Notes: generated by a model from the letters alone, not told the origin. A stretch of 64,000 nucleotides of DNA from Rugamonas apoptosis (GCF_014042355.1 NZ_JACEZU010000003.1:124001-188000), one strand, 5' to 3'; numbered from the stretch's first letter, positions 41,805-51,724 are shown. Numbers and translations: made by a program.

Positions 41805-42011
41805 TTAGTTGCGCTTGCCAGTGGCCTGGTCGCGCTGCTTCTTGTAATCGTCGTAGCTGGTCGAGGAGCGGTTCATGCAAGCGGTGCGATCCGGGTCGCT
41901 CATTGCGCTGCAACGGTCGCGTTCATGGTCTTGCAGGGAGTCATAAATGTTGGCGGTGCTACAGGCCGATAATGCCAAAGCCAGGACAGTAAAGAGGACG
42001 GAGATGCGCAT
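41805..42011 (-). CDS. Small hypothetical lipoprotein
   Basis: A 68-residue protein: signal peptide MRISVLFTVLALALSAC (lipidated Cys17) followed by a charged, Cys-containing mature part (ERDRCSAMSDPDRTACMNRSS) with two cysteines that could form a disulfide, and a basic C-terminus. Family not recognised. It is first of three lipoprotein genes with 11-bp gaps, so it is probably co-transcribed with the serine hydrolase and xylanase. Confidence 0.7.
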   Translation of the reverse strand: MRISVLFTVLALALSACSTANIYDSLQDHERDRCSAMSDPDRTACMNRSSTSYDDYKKQRDQATGKRN

Positions 42012-42192
42012 GTGAATTGATGTTGATCTAAAGGATATCAATTGTACCAATCAACGCCGGAACATGATGAAGGTAAGCTTAAGGCGGCCGCTAAGAACCC
42101 ACCATCTACTGGCCTGAGCCGGTAAAACCGTATCGTCCGCGCTCTGCGCTGAAGCCGAGCTGGAATATGCCGCGCGTGATTTGCGCACTACC

Positions 42193-43071
42193 TCACTCCG
42201 TCAAAAATCGGTTATTCGAGGTCGCCTTAGGGCGCTCGGCCTCGTCCCGCCGCGCCAGTTCGCGGCACAGCTCGGCCGTCGCCTCGTCGACGGGGAAGCA
42301 GCATTCGATGTGCACTTCATCCAGCGTGACGTCGCGCGGGGTGCCGAAGGTGGTGATGGTGGAGAAGAAGCGCAGTTCGCCGCCGTCGTGGCGCAGGATG
42401 GTGTTTTGCAGCGGCACGGCCGCCGCGTCCAGCTCGCGCACGCGCCAGCGGGTTGGCACACCGGGGTAGGCCAGCACTTCGTCGAGCAGCCCGCGCGCCA
42501 CCTGGTCCGACGGCGCGCCCGCCACCACGCTGTGCAAGTGGTGGATCAGGTTGCCCGCCACTTCCTCCCAGTTGACGATGGCGCCGCGCAGGTCGGCCGG
42601 GTCGAATATCTGGCGCAGCAGGTTGCGGTGGGCCGGGCGCCGGCCGCCCATCACGTAACGGTTGACCCGGGCCGAGGCGCGGTTGGCCATCAGCATGTCC
42701 CAGTGGCGGTTGAGCAGCATGGCCGGATACGGTTCCTGCTGACCCAGGATGAATTCGATGGCGCGCCGCATCTGGGCCAGCTCAGGCTTGACCAGCGCCG
42801 TTTCCGGATAACGCGGCGCGAAGCCGGCGGCCACCATCAGCGCGTTGCGGGCGCGCAGCGGCATTTGCAGCGTGTCGGCCAGGCGGGTGAGGATTTCGCG
42901 GCTGGGCTGGGCCTTGCCCGTTTCCACACAACTGAGGTGGCGGGTAGACAGGCCGGCGTCCAGCGCCAGGTCGAGCTGGCTCAGGCGGCGCGCGGCGCGC
43001 CATTCGCGCAGCAAAATGCCGGCGTGGGCGGGCGGGGCGGATGGCGGTGCGGGCGGGGTGAGCGATTCCAT
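42193..43071 (-). CDS. XRE-family regulator with MmyB-like ligand domain
   Basis: A 292-residue regulator: N-terminal Pro/Ala-rich stretch, HTH_3 (about 18-75; LREWRAARRLSQLDLALDAGLSTRHLSCVETGKAQPS) and a C-terminal MmyB-like PAS-fold domain (about 100-280; PAMLLNRHWDMLMANRAS, WEEVAGNLIHHLHSV, LRFFSTITTFGTPRDVTLDEVHIECCFP). Members usually repress a divergent oxidoreductase or hydrolase gene. Here the divergent gene encodes an alpha/beta hydrolase, and two palindromes between them are good operator candidates. Confidence 0.9.
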   Translation of the reverse strand: MESLTPPAPPSAPPAHAGILLREWRAARRLSQLDLALDAGLSTRHLSCVETGKAQPSREILTRLADTLQMPLRARNALMVAAGFAPRYPETALVKPELAQMRRAIEFILGQQEPYPAMLLNRHWDMLMANRASARVNRYVMGGRRPAHRNLLRQIFDPADLRGAIVNWEEVAGNLIHHLHSVVAGAPSDQVARGLLDEVLAYPGVPTRWRVRELDAAAVPLQNTILRHDGGELRFFSTITTFGTPRDVTLDEVHIECCFPVDEATAELCRELARRDEAERPKATSNNRFLTE

Positions 43072-43105
43072 TAATCTATTCTACCGTCCGCGCCGCGCGG
43101 CAGCC

Positions 43106-43145
43106 ATGACCTGCCAGGTCATGCAAAGATGATCTCCGAGGTCAT
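43106..43145. promoter_or_regulatory. Double palindromic operator for the XRE regulator
   Basis: ATGACCTGCCAGGTCAT (43106-43122) is a perfect 8+1+8 palindrome. ATGATCTCCGAGGTCAT (43129-43145) has the same length and half-site with one mismatch. Their centres are 23 bp apart, and the first lies 35 bp upstream of the regulator's ATG. Confidence 0.7.
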
Positions 43146-43281
43146 TGATCCTGTGCGCGGCTTGGTTCATTATTGTCATTCGTACAGCATCGCAGCAGCC
43201 GCCGGATTGGGCCAGATGTTGTTAGGATGTTGTCAAAACACAAAAGGCCGGAGCGGTCCGGCGCCCACCCAAGGAGCAGGC

Positions 43282-44118
43282 ATGAAGCAGCAAGTACAGA
43301 TCGACGGCATCGACGTCCTGATTGACGGGGAGGGCGAGGAAACCATCGTCATGATCCACGGCTGGCCCGACACCTACCGCCTGTGGGATGCCCAGGTGGC
43401 TGCACTGGCGCCCCGTTACCGCTGCGTGCGTTTCACCTTGCCCGGCTTCGATAGCGCCAAGCCGCGCCGCGCCTTTGGCCTCAACGAGATGCTGGCTACG
43501 TTCGCGCGCATCGTCAACCAGGTCAGCCCCGGCCGCAAGGTGACGCTGATGCTGCACGACTGGGGCTGCGTGTTCGGCTACCAGTTTTATATGCGCCATC
43601 CGGAGCTGGTGTCGCGCATCGTGGGCGTGGACATTGGCGACGTGGAATCGAAGGCTTACATGAAATCGCTGTCGCTGGGCGCCAAGCTGATGGTGGTGTG
43701 GTATCAGCTGTGGCTGGCCGTGGCGTGGAAGGTGGGCGGCGGCCTGGGCAACTGGATGACGCACTTCATGGTGCGCCTGATGAAGGTGCCGGCCGATCCG
43801 CGCTTCATCACCTCTGCCATGAACTTCCCGTACTACATCCAGTGGACCGGCGCCCACGGTTCTTACCGGAATCCCCAGCGTTTCGTGCCGGCCTGCCCGA
43901 TGCTGTTCATTTACGGCAGCCGGAAGCCATTCATGTTCCATTCGCGGGGGTGGGCGGAAGCGCTGGATACCCAGCCATCGTGCAAGGTGCTGAGCTTCAA
44001 GGCCGACCACTGGCCCATGGCGCGCGAGCCCGAGGCGTTCAACGCGGCCGTCGCCGGCTGGCTGGGCGAAACGGACGCCGTGGTGGCCGGGGCGTCCGCG
44101 CGGGCGCGGGGTGCGTAA
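43282..44118 (+). CDS. Alpha/beta hydrolase (epoxide hydrolase / dehalogenase-like)
   Basis: A 278-residue soluble alpha/beta hydrolase starting at ATG 43282 (AAGGAG upstream). Oxyanion-hole HGWPDTYRLWD near residue 34, nucleophile-elbow LHDWGCVFGY (Asp nucleophile as in epoxide hydrolases and haloalkane dehalogenases), and a C-terminal His in KADHWPMAREP. A hydrophobic cap region (MVVWYQLWLAVAWKVGGGL) suggests a lipophilic substrate. It is divergent from the XRE regulator; the twin palindrome between them probably controls it. Confidence 0.88.
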   Translation: MKQQVQIDGIDVLIDGEGEETIVMIHGWPDTYRLWDAQVAALAPRYRCVRFTLPGFDSAKPRRAFGLNEMLATFARIVNQVSPGRKVTLMLHDWGCVFGYQFYMRHPELVSRIVGVDIGDVESKAYMKSLSLGAKLMVVWYQLWLAVAWKVGGGLGNWMTHFMVRLMKVPADPRFITSAMNFPYYIQWTGAHGSYRNPQRFVPACPMLFIYGSRKPFMFHSRGWAEALDTQPSCKVLSFKADHWPMAREPEAFNAAVAGWLGETDAVVAGASARARGA

Positions 44119-44131
44119 AACTGGCTGATAA

Positions 44132-45478
<1,347 letters not shown>

Positions 45479-45543
45479 GCTTTCTTGTTGGGCAGGGCGA
45501 ACATATTTTTTACGTTTGCCCTTCCAATTCAGTTTTGCTCTGC

Positions 45544-45549
45544 TATAAT
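45544..45549 (+). promoter_or_regulatory. -10 element for the tRNA-Ser pair
   Basis: Consensus TATAAT 38 bp before the first tRNA-Ser. The -35 position holds TTCCAA at 16-bp spacing, which is weak. It suggests that the tRNA genes have a transcript separate from serS. Confidence 0.6.
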
Positions 45550-45586
45550 TTTGCCTTCGCAGCAGCAAGCGACAGTAGTCAGACCC

Positions 45587-45677
45587 GGAAAGGTGGCAGA
45601 GTGGTCGAATGTACCTGACTCGAAATCAGGCGTAGGGTGTCCCCCTACCGTGGGTTCGAATCCCACCCTTTCCGCCA
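45587..45677 (+). tRNA. tRNA-Ser(CGA), copy 1
   Basis: A 91-nt tRNA including encoded CCA. Acceptor GGAAAGG pairs with CCTTTCC, discriminator G. The anticodon stem CTGA/TCAG holds loop CTCGAAA, so the anticodon is CGA and reads UCG. A long variable arm (CGTAGGGTGTCCCCCTACCG) is typical of class II tRNA, and the T arm has GGGTTCGAATCCC. It lies about 110 bp after serS. Confidence 0.97.
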
Positions 45678-45745
45678 AATAGGTCGTCGTTTGTTACAGA
45701 CCACCCTTGTGCCAATACGTTGGCCGAGCGCTCGAAAAGAACACC

Positions 45746-45837
<92 letters not shown>

Positions 45838-45844
45838 TAGTAGG

Positions 45845-45876
45845 AAAACAGCCCCAGCGATGGGGCTGTTTTTTTA
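45845..45876 (+). terminator. Rho-independent terminator of the tRNA-Ser transcript
   Basis: AAACAGCCCCAGCGATGGGGCTGTTTTTTT: AACAGCCCC pairs with GGGGCTGTT, then a T-run. It lies 9 bp after the second tRNA. Confidence 0.9.
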
Positions 45877-45895
45877 TGGCCAGCCAATTACGGTG

Positions 45896-46159
45896 TCACA
45901 TCCCTGACAGGCATAGGTGCCCCGGTGCCTCAAGCTTCGCATTACGATAAGGAGATGCTTGAATGGCCTCGATCAGCGCACTTCCCATCCGTACGCCTCG
46001 CAGACGCCTATAATCTTCCGCAGCAATGACGACCACTTCGCCCTGACTGTGGACGATCACACGTTGTGGTCCCTCGCGGTGGACGCGGCGCACCAATTCG
46101 CAAAAATGCGCTTTTGCGTCATGCAACTGCCAGTAATGCAGTGGTGCGGACGTAGTCAT
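45896..46159 (-). CDS. Orphan Phd/YefM-type antitoxin
   Basis: An 87-residue protein from ATG 46159 (MTTSAPLHYW; ATG 46174 is a possible start five codons upstream). It has the Phd/YefM fold pattern: QLHDAKAHFCELVRRVHREGPQRVIVHSQGEVVVIAAEDYRRLRG, the DNA-binding and dimerisation part. This is followed by a variable toxin-neutralising tail (SALIEAIQASPYRNAKL). No RelE/Doc/PIN toxin gene is adjacent on either side: tRNA genes lie downstream and FKBP upstream. It is therefore a solitary antitoxin, possibly left after loss of its toxin or a transcriptional regulator. Confidence 0.75.
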   Translation of the reverse strand: MTTSAPLHYWQLHDAKAHFCELVRRVHREGPQRVIVHSQGEVVVIAAEDYRRLRGVRMGSALIEAIQASPYRNAKLEAPGHLCLSGM

Positions 46160-46339
46160 CTTTATCTCGTCCATAAGGCGCCAGAAAATTTGGGTCTGTC
46201 CAGAATAGCGGGAGGTAGCATTGGCTGCAAGTAGGACTCGACGAGGCTCCATCAAACTCATGCACGCGTCCTGCTCGAGTACAATGCTCAGCTCATCCAA
46301 ACAAATACATACTCGCTTCAACGCGAGCGCCAACCACAC

Positions 46340-46780
46340 ATGAAACGACTGCTTTCCTCCAGCATTATCGGTCTGACCCTCACCCTGGCATTGGCCGCCT
46401 GCGAGCGTGCTCCGGCTCCGGCATCGGCTGATGCCGCCGCCGTGCCTTTGCAAAAGATCGACGCCGTGGTCGGCGCCGGCAAGGAAGCCGTGGCTGGCAC
46501 GATGGCGGTGGTCAACTACACCGGCTGGCTGTACGAACCGAACGCGCCGTTGAAGCACGGCGCGCAGTTCGATTCTTCGATCGGGCGCGCTCCGTTCAAC
46601 TTCCAGCTTGGCGCCGGGCAAGTGATCGCAGGCTGGGACGAGGGCGTGAAAGGCATGAAAGTGGGCGGCAAGCGCACGCTGATCGTGCCCCCCGGCATGG
46701 GCTACGGCGCTGGCGGCGCCGGCCCGATTCCACCGAACGCCACCTTGATCTTCGACGTCGAACTGTTGGAAGTCCGCTGA
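46340..46780 (+). CDS. FKBP-type peptidyl-prolyl isomerase, lipoprotein
   Basis: A 146-residue protein with a lipoprotein signal (LALAAC, Cys21), an Ala/Pro-rich linker and one FKBP domain. Family residues visible: [54 protein letters not shown] and the end [11 protein letters not shown]. It catalyses cis-trans prolyl isomerisation, here probably in the periplasm. It is a single gene, divergent from the orphan antitoxin. Confidence 0.92.
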   Translation: MKRLLSSSIIGLTLTLALAACERAPAPASADAAAVPLQKIDAVVGAGKEAVAGTMAVVNYTGWLYEPNAPLKHGAQFDSSIGRAPFNFQLGAGQVIAGWDEGVKGMKVGGKRTLIVPPGMGYGAGGAGPIPPNATLIFDVELLEVR

Positions 46781-46813
46781 TCTTCAACCGCGACTTGCCG
46801 GGTGCGCGCGGCG

Positions 46814-47860
46814 TCACTGCGGCGTGTCGGCGTCACGATGGTGTCCGTTGCTTTGCGCTTGTTTTCGCATAGCCCGTGGCGTCGCGCCGAACCAGCGCCT
46901 GCAGCTGCGCGTGAGCACCGACACTTCCGCGTAACCGAGGATATAGGCGATCTGCGTCATCGCCGGCCCCGTGGGCAGGCCGATCAGTTCCAGGAATTGT
47001 TCCTTGCGCACATCGTCGACCAACTGTTCGAAGGTGGCGCCTTCGGCCGCCAGCCGCCGCTGCAGCGTGCGCGGATGCAACGATAGCGCGCTGGCGATGT
47101 CGGTATGGCGCGCATGTCCGGCGCTGAGAAAATGCCGCACCAGCCGGCGCACGCGATCCGAGAACAAGGTGTGCGGTTTGCCGCCTTGCTGTTCCAGATA
47201 GCCCAGCGCCAGTTCCTTCATGTGCGGGTCGTTACCCGACACCACCACCTTCAAGTCGCTCACCCGCAAACGCACGGCCGCCACCGGCGCCAGGAATTGG
47301 ACCGGGCAGTTGTACGCTTGCCGATACGCGTCCTCATCCGCGACGGGGGCGTGCGGCAGCATGACCAGTTGCGGCGCGATGCGGGTCGCCGTCATCACGC
47401 TCAAACCCTGACAGACTATCCCCAGCGCCAGGCTGATCACCTGCGGGCGCGCCGTCAGCTTGGCGTGGCTGAGGTCAAACACCACGTCGATCAGGTCGGG
47501 CTGGCCGGGCACGATCTGCGTTTGCAGTTTCAACGCCGGGCTGTGGACGAACAGGTAGCGCGAGGCCAGCGCCAGCGCCTCGCCCACCGTGCCCGCATGG
47601 CGCAGCAGCACGGCGATGGGGCCGAGGATACTGATGCCGCGCGCCTGCGCCAGCCGCAAGCCCAGGTCGGGACAGCGCCCGAGCGAGGCCGAATATTCCA
47701 GCAGATTGATGAAGCCCTGGTACGACACCAGCATGTCCGGATCGTGCAGCGCCTGCAGGGGGATGCCGAAACGCGCCAGCAGGCTGGGCACGTCCAGCCG
47801 CAAGCCTTTGGCGAGGATTTCAAAGGTGGAGAGCGTCGCGGAGCGCACCAGCACGGTCAT
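46814..47860 (-). CDS. AraC-family regulator (second, Arabinose_bd type)
   Basis: A 348-residue regulator with the same layout as the one at 38512: ligand domain (about 1-220; SYQGFINLLEYSASLGRCPDLGLRLAQARGISILGPIAVLLRHA) and C-terminal double HTH (about 240-330; SALSLHPRTLQRRLAAEGATFEQLVDDVRKEQF, IAYILGYAEVSVLTRSCRRWFGATPRAMRK). In HTH 2 the usual SxFxRAFKRW reads SVLTRSCRRW. It is divergent from the TPP-enzyme/FAD-dehydrogenase operon and is its likely regulator. Confidence 0.9.
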   Translation of the reverse strand: MTVLVRSATLSTFEILAKGLRLDVPSLLARFGIPLQALHDPDMLVSYQGFINLLEYSASLGRCPDLGLRLAQARGISILGPIAVLLRHAGTVGEALALASRYLFVHSPALKLQTQIVPGQPDLIDVVFDLSHAKLTARPQVISLALGIVCQGLSVMTATRIAPQLVMLPHAPVADEDAYRQAYNCPVQFLAPVAAVRLRVSDLKVVVSGNDPHMKELALGYLEQQGGKPHTLFSDRVRRLVRHFLSAGHARHTDIASALSLHPRTLQRRLAAEGATFEQLVDDVRKEQFLELIGLPTGPAMTQIAYILGYAEVSVLTRSCRRWFGATPRAMRKQAQSNGHHRDADTPQ

Positions 47861-47895
47861 GAGGACGCCGATCTTGGGTTGAGGGTGTCTTCAAG

Positions 47896-47926
47896 TGTTA
47901 ACTTATAGTCGCCAAATGTCAATACT
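47896..47926 (+). promoter_or_regulatory. Possible AraC half-sites and promoter for the TPP operon
   Basis: TGTTAA (47896) and TGTCAA (47917) recur 21 bp apart. TTAACT (47898) and AATACT (47921) could be -35 and -10 with 17-bp spacing. The matches are short, so confidence is limited. Confidence 0.3.
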
Positions 47927-47976
47927 GGCCCATCCATTTCCAGCATGATGTGTGCAAATCAATAACGGAGACGGTT

Positions 47977-49632
47977 ATGGCAAACGGCGCCCAAGCAATG
48001 CTGCGCACCCTGATCAACGCAGGCGTCAAGGTCTGCTTCACCAATCCCGGCACGTCGGAAATGCACTTCGTGGCCGCGCTCGACAGCGCGCCGGAAATGC
48101 GCGCCGTGCTGACCCTGTTCGAGGGCGTGGCCACCGGCGCCGCCGATGGTTACGCGCGCATGGCGGACCAGCCGGCATCCACGCTGCTGCACCTGGGCTG
48201 CGGCCTGGGCAATGGCCTGGCCAACCTGCACAACGCGCGCAAGGGCAGGGTGCCCATGGTCAATATCATTGGCGATCACGCCACTTACCACACCAAGTTC
48301 GACGCGCAATTGCAATCGGACATAGAGACGGCGGCGCGCAACGTATCGAGCTGGGTGCGCACGTCGTCCAGCACCGCGGCGCTGTGCCGGGACGTGGTGG
48401 AGGCCGTGACAGCCGCCAAGGGGCCGCCGGGACAGGTGGCGACGCTGATCCTGCCGGCGGACGTGTCCTGGGGCGAAGGCGCCGAGGCCTTGCCCGCGCC
48501 CGCGCCCATCCAGCCGCCATGCGTGGACGACGCGCTGATCGACCAGATCGTCAGCGTCCTCAAGCGCGGCGGCAAGAATGCGCTCTTGCTGGGCGGACGC
48601 GCGCTGCGCGAGCCGGCCTTGCTGGATGCGGCGCGTATCGCCGCCCAGTCCGGCGCCAAGCTGTACGCGGAAGTGTTCCCCACGCGCATAGAGCGCGGCG
48701 CCGGCCTGCCGCATGTGGAGCGCATCGCCTATCTGGCCGAGATGGCCTCGGTGCAATTGGCGGGACTGGAGAACCTGATCCTGGTGGACGCCCGTGCGCC
48801 CGTATCGTTCTTCGCCTATCCGGGCAAGAAAAGCGACCTGGTGCCGGAAGGTTGCACCGTGCATCAACTGGCGCTGCCGGAACAGGACGCGCTCGGCAGC
48901 CTGAGCCGCCTGTGCCAGCGCCTGGGCGCAGCGCAGGCCACGCCCGCGTTGCAACCGGTGCAGCGCCCCGGCCGGCCGCGCGGCAAGCTGTCCGCGCCCA
49001 AGGTCTGCAAGGCCATCGGCCACCTGCTGCCCGAGAACGCCATCATCGTCGATGAGGCGCAGACCTCCGGCACCATGTTGCCCATGTTCACGGCCGGCGC
49101 GCCGCGCCATGATGTGCTGGCCTTGACGGGCGGCGCCATCGGTTACGCGCTGCCGGCCGCCGTCGGCGCCGCCGTGGCTTGCCCGGAACGCCAGGTGCTG
49201 GCGCTGGTGGGCGACGGCTCGTCGATGTACACCATCCAGGCGCTGTGGACCATGGCGCGTGAAAAATTGAATGTGGTGTCAGTCATTTTCAACAACGCTT
49301 CCTACGGCATCCTCAACGTCGAGCTGGAGCGGGTGGGGGCGGAAAAGGCCGGCCCCAAGGCCAAGGCGCAACTGGACTTGAAGAATCCGGGGCTGGACTT
49401 CGTGCAACTGGCGCAAGGCATGGGCGTGCCCGCCGTGCGCGCCACCACGGCCGAGCAGTTCAACATCGCGCTGGAGCGCGCGCTGGCCACGCCAGGCCCG
49501 CATCTGATCGAGGCGGTGGTGCCCAGCGTGTTCTCCGGCCTCAAGCTGCGCGTGCTGCCGTACGTGCTGCGTTCGCTGGAAAGCCTGCCACAGCCGGTGG
49601 CGCATGCGATCAAACGCAAGGTGGCGCCATGA
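47977..49632 (+). CDS. Thiamine-diphosphate enzyme of the acetolactate synthase / benzoylformate decarboxylase type
   Basis: A 551-residue enzyme starting at ATG 47977 (GGAG at 47967). The catalytic Glu49 lies in LTLFEGVATGAADGYARM, and the ThDP motif is GDGSSMYTIQALWTMAREKL ending in FNNASYGIL (GDG about residue 411). A YTF-type insertion for acetolactate chemistry is not obvious, and no small regulatory subunit gene is near. It is therefore more likely a decarboxylase or carboligase of a catabolic route than IlvB. It overlaps the next gene by 4 bp (ATGA), so the products very probably act together. Confidence 0.85.
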   Translation: MANGAQAMLRTLINAGVKVCFTNPGTSEMHFVAALDSAPEMRAVLTLFEGVATGAADGYARMADQPASTLLHLGCGLGNGLANLHNARKGRVPMVNIIGDHATYHTKFDAQLQSDIETAARNVSSWVRTSSSTAALCRDVVEAVTAAKGPPGQVATLILPADVSWGEGAEALPAPAPIQPPCVDDALIDQIVSVLKRGGKNALLLGGRALREPALLDAARIAAQSGAKLYAEVFPTRIERGAGLPHVERIAYLAEMASVQLAGLENLILVDARAPVSFFAYPGKKSDLVPEGCTVHQLALPEQDALGSLSRLCQRLGAAQATPALQPVQRPGRPRGKLSAPKVCKAIGHLLPENAIIVDEAQTSGTMLPMFTAGAPRHDVLALTGGAIGYALPAAVGAAVACPERQVLALVGDGSSMYTIQALWTMAREKLNVVSVIFNNASYGILNVELERVGAEKAGPKAKAQLDLKNPGLDFVQLAQGMGVPAVRATTAEQFNIALERALATPGPHLIEAVVPSVFSGLKLRVLPYVLRSLESLPQPVAHAIKRKVAP

Positions 49633-51239
49633 GCCAGGCTATCCAGTCCGATGTGCTGGTGGTGGGCGGCGGCCTGGCCGGCATCGTCACGGCGCTCGAA
49701 TGCCTGCGGAGGGGCAAGCGCGTCACCGTGGCCGATCGCGACAGCCGCGAACGGCTGGGCGGGCTGGCGCGCTGGGCCTTTGGCGGCATGGCCCTGGTGG
49801 GCACGCCGCTGCAGGCGCGCATGAAGATTCCCGATACGCCGGAACGGGCGCTGGCCGACTGGATACGCTTTGGCGAACTGAGCGAGGCCGACACCTTGCC
49901 GTTGGCATGGGCGCGTTATTACGTGGAGCACAGCCGCGGCGAAGTGTATGACTGGCTGGCCGGTCATGGCCTCAAGTTCCTGCCGGCCGTGAACTGGGTC
50001 GAGCGTGGCCGCTTTGGCGACGGCAACTCGCTGCCGCGCTATCACGTGTTGTGGGGCACCTCCCGGCACTTGACGCTGACCATGATCGCGGCGCTGGAAC
50101 AGGCTGGCGTGCAAGGCAAGTTGACGCTGTTGAGCCGCACACGCATTGATGGGCTGGACTACGCCAACGGTGAATTGCTCGGCGCCCATGGCGTGAACGA
50201 GGAAACGGGTGAGGCGTTGCGCTTCGCCGTGCCGGCGGTGGTGCTGGCCATGGGCGGCATCAACGGTGGCCACGCGGAAGCGCGCGCCAACTGGCCGGCC
50301 ACCATGCCGCAGCCCGCGACCATGCTCAACGGCGCCCATCCCTATGCCGACGGCAAGCTGCACCATCTGGTGGCCAGCATCGGTGGCCGCATCGCGGCGG
50401 CGGGGGAGATGTGGAACTATGCGGCTGGCTTTCCCCATCCGCACCCCCATTTCGAGGGGCACGGCTTGTCCGCCATTCCGTGCAAGTCGGCGTTGTGGCT
50501 CGATCACAAGGGGCGGCGCATCGGCCCCGACCCGTTGATCACTGGCTTTGATACGCACGAGTTGTGCCGGCGCGTGGCGAGCCAGGAACAGCCGTGGACC
50601 TGGCACCTGCTCAACTGGCGCATCGCGGCCAAGGAACTGGCCATTTCCGGCGCCGAACACAACCAGCGCATCCGCGACCGCCAGTTGTTCGCCTTCCTGA
50701 AGGAAACGCTGCTCGGCAATCATCGTCTGGTGCGGCAATTGGCGCGCGAGAGCCGGCATGTGTTGGTGGACGATACGCTGGCCGGGCTGGCCGCCAAAAT
50801 GAACGCGCTGGCCGGCGGCGACCACGTGCGGCCCGAAGTCCTGCAAGCCACCGCCGACGCCTTCGACGCCAATTTCGCCAACGGCGACAAGCTGTACAAC
50901 GACGCCCAGCTGCGCCGCATCCTGCATGCCCGCCAGTGGGGCCCGGATCGTTTGCGCACCTGCAAGCCCGCGCCATTGCAACAGCGGGGCAGTGGGCCTT
51001 ACCTCGCCATGCAGATGCAGCTGATCACCCGCAAGAGCCTGGGTGGACTGGTCACGGATCTGCACAGCCGGGTGCTCGACGCGGATGGCCAGGCGCTGCC
51101 GGGGCTGTATTCAGTGGGCGAGGCGGCCGGTTTCGGTGGCGGCGGCGCCTGCGGCAAGCGCTCGCTGGAGGGGACGTTTTTACCGGGATGCATCCTGACC
51201 GCGAAGGCGGCGGCGCGCGATATCAGCCGGACGTTATGA
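49629..51239 (+). CDS. FAD-dependent dehydrogenase (COG3573, ketosteroid dehydrogenase / fumarate reductase fold)
   Basis: A 536-residue flavoprotein: Rossmann VVGGGLAGIVTALECLRRGK at the N-terminus, the GGLARWAFGGMALV segment, and the FAD-binding end PGLYSVGEAAGFGGGGACGKRSLEGTF, written here only in part, before FLPGCILTAKAAA. It resembles predicted oxidoreductases of COG3573, near 3-ketosteroid dehydrogenases. Substrate unknown. It starts inside the stop of the TPP enzyme, so the two are translated as a pair; the divergent AraC gene is their likely regulator. Confidence 0.85.
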   Translation: MSQAIQSDVLVVGGGLAGIVTALECLRRGKRVTVADRDSRERLGGLARWAFGGMALVGTPLQARMKIPDTPERALADWIRFGELSEADTLPLAWARYYVEHSRGEVYDWLAGHGLKFLPAVNWVERGRFGDGNSLPRYHVLWGTSRHLTLTMIAALEQAGVQGKLTLLSRTRIDGLDYANGELLGAHGVNEETGEALRFAVPAVVLAMGGINGGHAEARANWPATMPQPATMLNGAHPYADGKLHHLVASIGGRIAAAGEMWNYAAGFPHPHPHFEGHGLSAIPCKSALWLDHKGRRIGPDPLITGFDTHELCRRVASQEQPWTWHLLNWRIAAKELAISGAEHNQRIRDRQLFAFLKETLLGNHRLVRQLARESRHVLVDDTLAGLAAKMNALAGGDHVRPEVLQATADAFDANFANGDKLYNDAQLRRILHARQWGPDRLRTCKPAPLQQRGSGPYLAMQMQLITRKSLGGLVTDLHSRVLDADGQALPGLYSVGEAAGFGGGGACGKRSLEGTFLPGCILTAKAAARDISRTL

Positions 51240-51292
51240 CATCGTTCCTGGTACACCCGGCGCGCGATGGCGCGGCCGGGTTGAGCGAATTA

Positions 51293-51724
51293 TCAGGGTG
51301 CGGCCGCATACAGGCCTGGAAAATAGCGCTCCATGAGCGACTGTGGATACAGCGGCGTAGTAAAACCATATTGAGCATATAGCCCATGCGCGTCACCTGT
51401 GGCGAGCGTAAATCTGCGCAGTCCTTGAAGTCGTGGATGGGCGAGGACGGCGTTCATGAGCGTCTTGCTATAACCCTTGTTCCGATGCTCGGGCAGGACG
51501 AAAACGTCGACAAGATTGGCGAAGGTCGCATAGTCGGAGATGACACGGGCGAATGCCACTTGGTCCTCGCCAAGGAAACCGCCAAAGCATAGCGAGTTGT
51601 CGATGGAGCGCTGCACCAACGCAAACGAAATGCCTTTGGCCCAGCTCGTTTGCTCGGAGAGGAAGCGGTGGATGAGCGGCACGTTCAGCCCAGCGACTTC
51701 CGTGGTGATTCGAAATTCTTCCAT
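51293..51724 (-). CDS. GNAT-family N-acetyltransferase
   Basis: A 143-residue acetyltransferase. The acetyl-CoA pyrophosphate loop is VFVLPEHRNKGYSKTLMNAVL (the RxxGxS/A motif) in the middle, with a preceding beta strand VAFARVISDYATFANLVD. It ends in a late YGFTTP turn typical of GNATs. The acceptor is unknown. It is a single gene between the FAD dehydrogenase (convergent) and the BrnTA module. Confidence 0.85.
   Translation of the reverse strand: MEEFRITTEVAGLNVPLIHRFLSEQTSWAKGISFALVQRSIDNSLCFGGFLGEDQVAFARVISDYATFANLVDVFVLPEHRNKGYSKTLMNAVLAHPRLQGLRRFTLATGDAHGLYAQYGFTTPLYPQSLMERYFPGLYAAAP

Noticed and set aside
42075..42095. AAGCTTAAGGCGGCCGCTAAG looking like a restriction-site linker
   Set aside because: HindIII and NotI sites side by side could suggest vector sequence, but the flanks read as ordinary genomic DNA and no vector sequence follows; chance is enough.
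45896..46621. 241-codon extension of the antitoxin frame
   Set aside because: The first 150 codons are antisense to the FKBP gene and low-complexity; only the C-terminal part matches Phd/YefM.
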